The notes beneath the pieces were generated by a model. It saw only the letters and a list, made by a program, of their open reading frames with translations, did no database searches and was not told the origin of the DNA. Source: Chrysoperla carnea (lineage: Eukaryota; Arthropoda; Insecta; Neuroptera; Chrysopidae). From it: 64,000 nt of DNA. The translations under genes were made by a program, and so were the position numbers. The first letter of the stretch is position 1. Every line of letters begins with the position of its first letter. The DNA is taken from assembly GCF_905475395.1 (NCBI RefSeq), contig NC_058337.1, positions 13,690,983-13,754,982 on the forward strand, in the 5' to 3' direction. Below, one piece after another: positions 61,280-64,000 of the stretch.

Positions 61280-61790
61280 TTTTTTTTTCTCCAGCTCCAC
61301 GGCTCCAGGGGAAGGGGTCCCAGAGGGTAGTTATATCAAACCTAGGGTGTGGCCTTCTCGAATTTTCCTGGATATGTAGCCTATACCAATCCTACGAACA
61401 CCTGAAGGTCTAGCCTTGTGGCAAGTTTAATCGAAATCGTTTTTGAGAAAACTCCAAAAATTTTGGCTTAGAGGGTTTTCAATCAAATGTTTTGGCTTAG
61501 AGGGAAGTACCCATAAAAAAAGGCCTATGAAAAAATTGTCTGGAATTATGACCAAACTGAACCTATGTACCGAGTTTGAGAAAAATCGGTTGAAAATTGA
61601 ATTCTCCAGCTTGGTAACAGACATATCGACATACCGACATACCGACGGACGCAACATTTTTTAAAAACCACTTTTTTGGAATCAGGGACCCTCAAAACGT
61701 GTATTTCCGTTGAAACCCCGATATCGATTTTTTTTCGATCACAATACTTTATTATATTTATAATATAATAAAGTAAAAAAGTTAAGTTCC
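61280..61790. repeat. Unclassified interspersed repeat with CATACCGACGGACGCAAC
   Basis: It contains a short direct duplication (TTTTGGCTTAGAGGG at about 61462 and 61490), a CGACATACCGACATACCGAC run, and an AT-palindromic end (TTTATTATATTTATAATATA). Reading frames here are uninformative. Confidence 0.5.
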
Positions 61791-61799
61791 TCATAAATA

Positions 61800-63365
61800 C
61801 GAAACTTGCCAAGCCTCTGACTGTGATTCCTACAAAAGTTGAAAATTTCACTCCAACAAAGATTCCTAGAAAGAAAAGGTTTTGACGGAAATTTTCTGTC
61901 CACTTTAATTTTGTATACGGGTATTTCTCATAAGATGTGCAGATGTTCAGCAAAAACGAAAGAGTCCTACAGGATTTTTAGTAAATTGTTATATAAATAT
62001 CATAGTGCCAACCAAACTAATTTTGACTAAAGCGGATTTTTTTTTCTTGAACTGGTGTCACATTGTGCTATTTGACTAGGCAACAACTTCTAGTTTTGCA
62101 TCCCAGAGCGACCTATCTCTTTGGGATACATAAATTTTCACAAGAAAACAACGAACTTTGAAGAACTTTAACTAACTTGTAGTCATGAAATCACTACGTT
62201 CGTCAGTTTAGTGTAATCAATACATTCGAATGTGCATGTCCTAGCCATGTCTGATGTCCTCGCCAACCAGACCTTCGGCAGTCTTAGGGGAGCTCAAGAT
62301 ACGAAGGGTGCCTTTAATTACAGTCTCCTTCATAGAAGTAACTAAGATGAAAACCAAAATTTGAGAAAGATTGGTTTCTAGAGTAGGACGAATTCCACCA
62401 CGGTAACTGATAATGAATACAAAAATCTGGACTGAGCAGGCAGGAAGGTGCCTCCACCTGACTCCTCTTTATCAGGCTACTAGCAGAGAGCTGCCTGATA
62501 GTTCCAAAGAAGAAACTCTAGAAGATAAACGCATTTCTAATTCTTGACAACAGGATCAATATCTCTTGGAATATACTGTAGGACTGGCGCAGGGTTAACT
62601 TCATACTTAGATACGCCTGTTTTAATTCAACTTTTACAGAATCATCCACGGAAAACAATATATACTCTTTCAAACCTGTAAATTAGACTTCAAAGAGTGC
62701 GAAATTTTTTACGACAAAAAGTATGTAAGATTTTGACACTAGAGGGTAGTATCGATAGACATTACAAAAACATTTTCCGAAATCATATCATGGATCCTAC
62801 CGTAATAATAACTATTCTTTCAGAAAATTCGTTAGTAGGATATTGTTAAAATATTGTAAATTTCGTTGGATCTAAAGTTTTATTAATTATATTTGTGACT
62901 ATTGCACGCGAATTCCAAATCTATTACTCCCAGAAACGATAACTGTAAGAAAATGGTAATTTTTAATGTAAATATCGTTCTTGAAATAAAATATAACGCA
63001 AACCAAAAGCATATAAATGTTTAGATATTATTTAATTTATAGAATTATGTAGTATCAAATACCGCTTTAGGGTTGTCATGCTTAATTTTTATATTCAATA
63101 GTCGTAATACATAGAGACGATTCATATAAATTGGTAAAGTGTGGTGGTATTATAATGCCTGTAGGATAAATGATTTAGTACAGTATGATTTTTTTATTCT
63201 GATAACATGATTTAGACGATAGGTAGGTAAGTAAGGCAAAGCATTGAATTAACTTCCGGAAAATTTAATATATAATACATAGGTTTTAGCTTTCTTTTTT
63301 TTTTAATTATATACATAAAACTAATTATCATTATTCTACTTTATCCCGAAATTAAAGAACCTTTT
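61800..63365. other. Non-coding; GC-richer patch 62220-62600
   Basis: The patch has about normal GC content but is interrupted by stops in every frame. Possibly a decayed retroelement; no motif identified. Confidence 0.4.
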
Positions 63366-63378
63366 GTATGAAAAGAGT

Positions 63379-63704
63379 TGAGCCTAAATGGCCGAGCGGT
63401 CTAAGGCATTTGACTCAGACCGGTCGTGTATTTAGACCAAGGTTGCGGGTTCGAATCCAGGCAGCGGCAGTGTGAACAATTTAATAAATTATAATAATGA
63501 GGGCGGTAGAATTGATTACATTGTCGTCGCTTGGATAAGAACGTAGCAGCCGAATCCACCCACATCAAATTGTAATTGTAAAACATGTATGAAGTTACAT
63601 GAATAAAGATTAACAAATAATGATGTGGGTGGCCTCTGTTATAGGCGCATATGTCAGAGAAACGGAGGTTAAACCCCATTATTATTATTTTTTTTATTAT
63701 TATT
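63379..63704 (+). mobile_element. tRNA-Leu/Ser-type-derived SINE with 11-bp target duplication
   Basis: GCCTAAATGGCCGAGCGGTC holds box A and GGTTCGAATCC holds box B, but the acceptor ends do not pair, so it is not a working tRNA. A 190-bp body (TTGGATAAGAACGTAGCAGC, CCACCCACATCAA) and an (ATT)n tail follow. Flanks ATGAAAAGAGT (63368-63378) and ATGAAAGGAGT (63705-63715) match at 10 of 11 bases. Confidence 0.9.
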
Positions 63705-64000
63705 ATGAAAGGAGTAGCTTTCAGGATTAGCTTTCTTTCTTAGCATGCTAATCGAAAGTATAAAAGAGTTCAAAGTTTTTAAATTTACATTTTTTGCAAT
63801 TAAAGATTTTGGCTAAAAAGTTCCAATCTGCGCACCCACTTGATTCCAACTTTATTCGAGTAACTTCTAGTTTCACAAGTAATTTCATATACTAGAATAG
63901 AGTTGTTACAACAATTATTTGCATAATCTTACGTTGATTTTGATTTTTATTGTATCTCTCAGATCAAAACAGATTTTTTCATTAAAGCAATAAAATTTTG

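Noticed and set aside
63382..63470. A functional tRNA gene (box A and box B are both present).
   Set aside because: The acceptor arms do not pair, the anticodon arm is irregular, and a SINE body, ATT tail and target duplication follow. It is a SINE head.

Overview
The window is AT-rich animal nuclear DNA, almost certainly from an insect. Evidence: spliced genes with GT-AG introns, a Gemin2 gene, a DM-domain exon, and a mixed load of insect-type transposons (mariner, hAT, P-element/THAP-like, Helitron, CR1/jockey/R1/RTE-like non-LTR elements, a Penelope-like element, and a tRNA-derived SINE). I cannot name the order or species from sequence alone. Most of the 64 kb is non-coding or decayed transposon; I can support only three host genes.

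Host genes. (1) A complete seven-exon minus-strand gene (33725 down to 26183) encodes a 613-residue secreted, cysteine-rich, N-glycosylated protein with a signal peptide and a GPI-anchor-type C-terminus. It resembles the insect/nematode ectodomain family now annotated with DUF7042-DUF7045. (2) About 2.5 kb away and divergently oriented is a complete three-exon Gemin2 gene (36191-38553), a component of the SMN complex that assembles spliceosomal snRNPs. Its first intron is 78 nt, a multiple of three and free of stops, so naive ORF calling reads through it. Its second intron carries a palindromic MITE. (3) At 53542-53718 is the first coding exon of a DMRT-family transcription factor with all eight zinc ligands of the DM domain; the rest of that gene was not found here.

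Layout. 1-17 kb is a transposon graveyard: a mariner-derived foldback (787-1299), a second foldback (2158-2655), an RTE-like non-LTR tail and a decayed ORF (4690-6250), a CR1/jockey-like element interrupted by a gag segment of another element (7000-9835), a P-element/THAP-like remnant (13500-15345) and an R1-like remnant (16430-17170). 19.7-23 kb holds a TTAA-flanked MITE, a Penelope-like element bounded by inverted long repeats, and a copy of a ~500 bp family present four times in the window. 26-39 kb holds the two complete genes. 39.9-47.6 kb carries two related hAT derivatives. 51.8-57.5 kb around the DM exon has large inverted repeats, a hAT MITE with a perfect 8-bp target duplication, a Helitron helicase scrap, a near-perfect hairpin and a Cys-rich transposon tail. 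The window ends with a tRNA-derived SINE in an 11-bp target duplication.

I found no CRISPR array, operon, bacterial insertion or coherent new biochemical system. The items most worth a second look are the GPI-anchored ectodomain gene, the composite non-LTR locus, the Penelope element's inverted terminal repeats, and the cluster of foldback elements.
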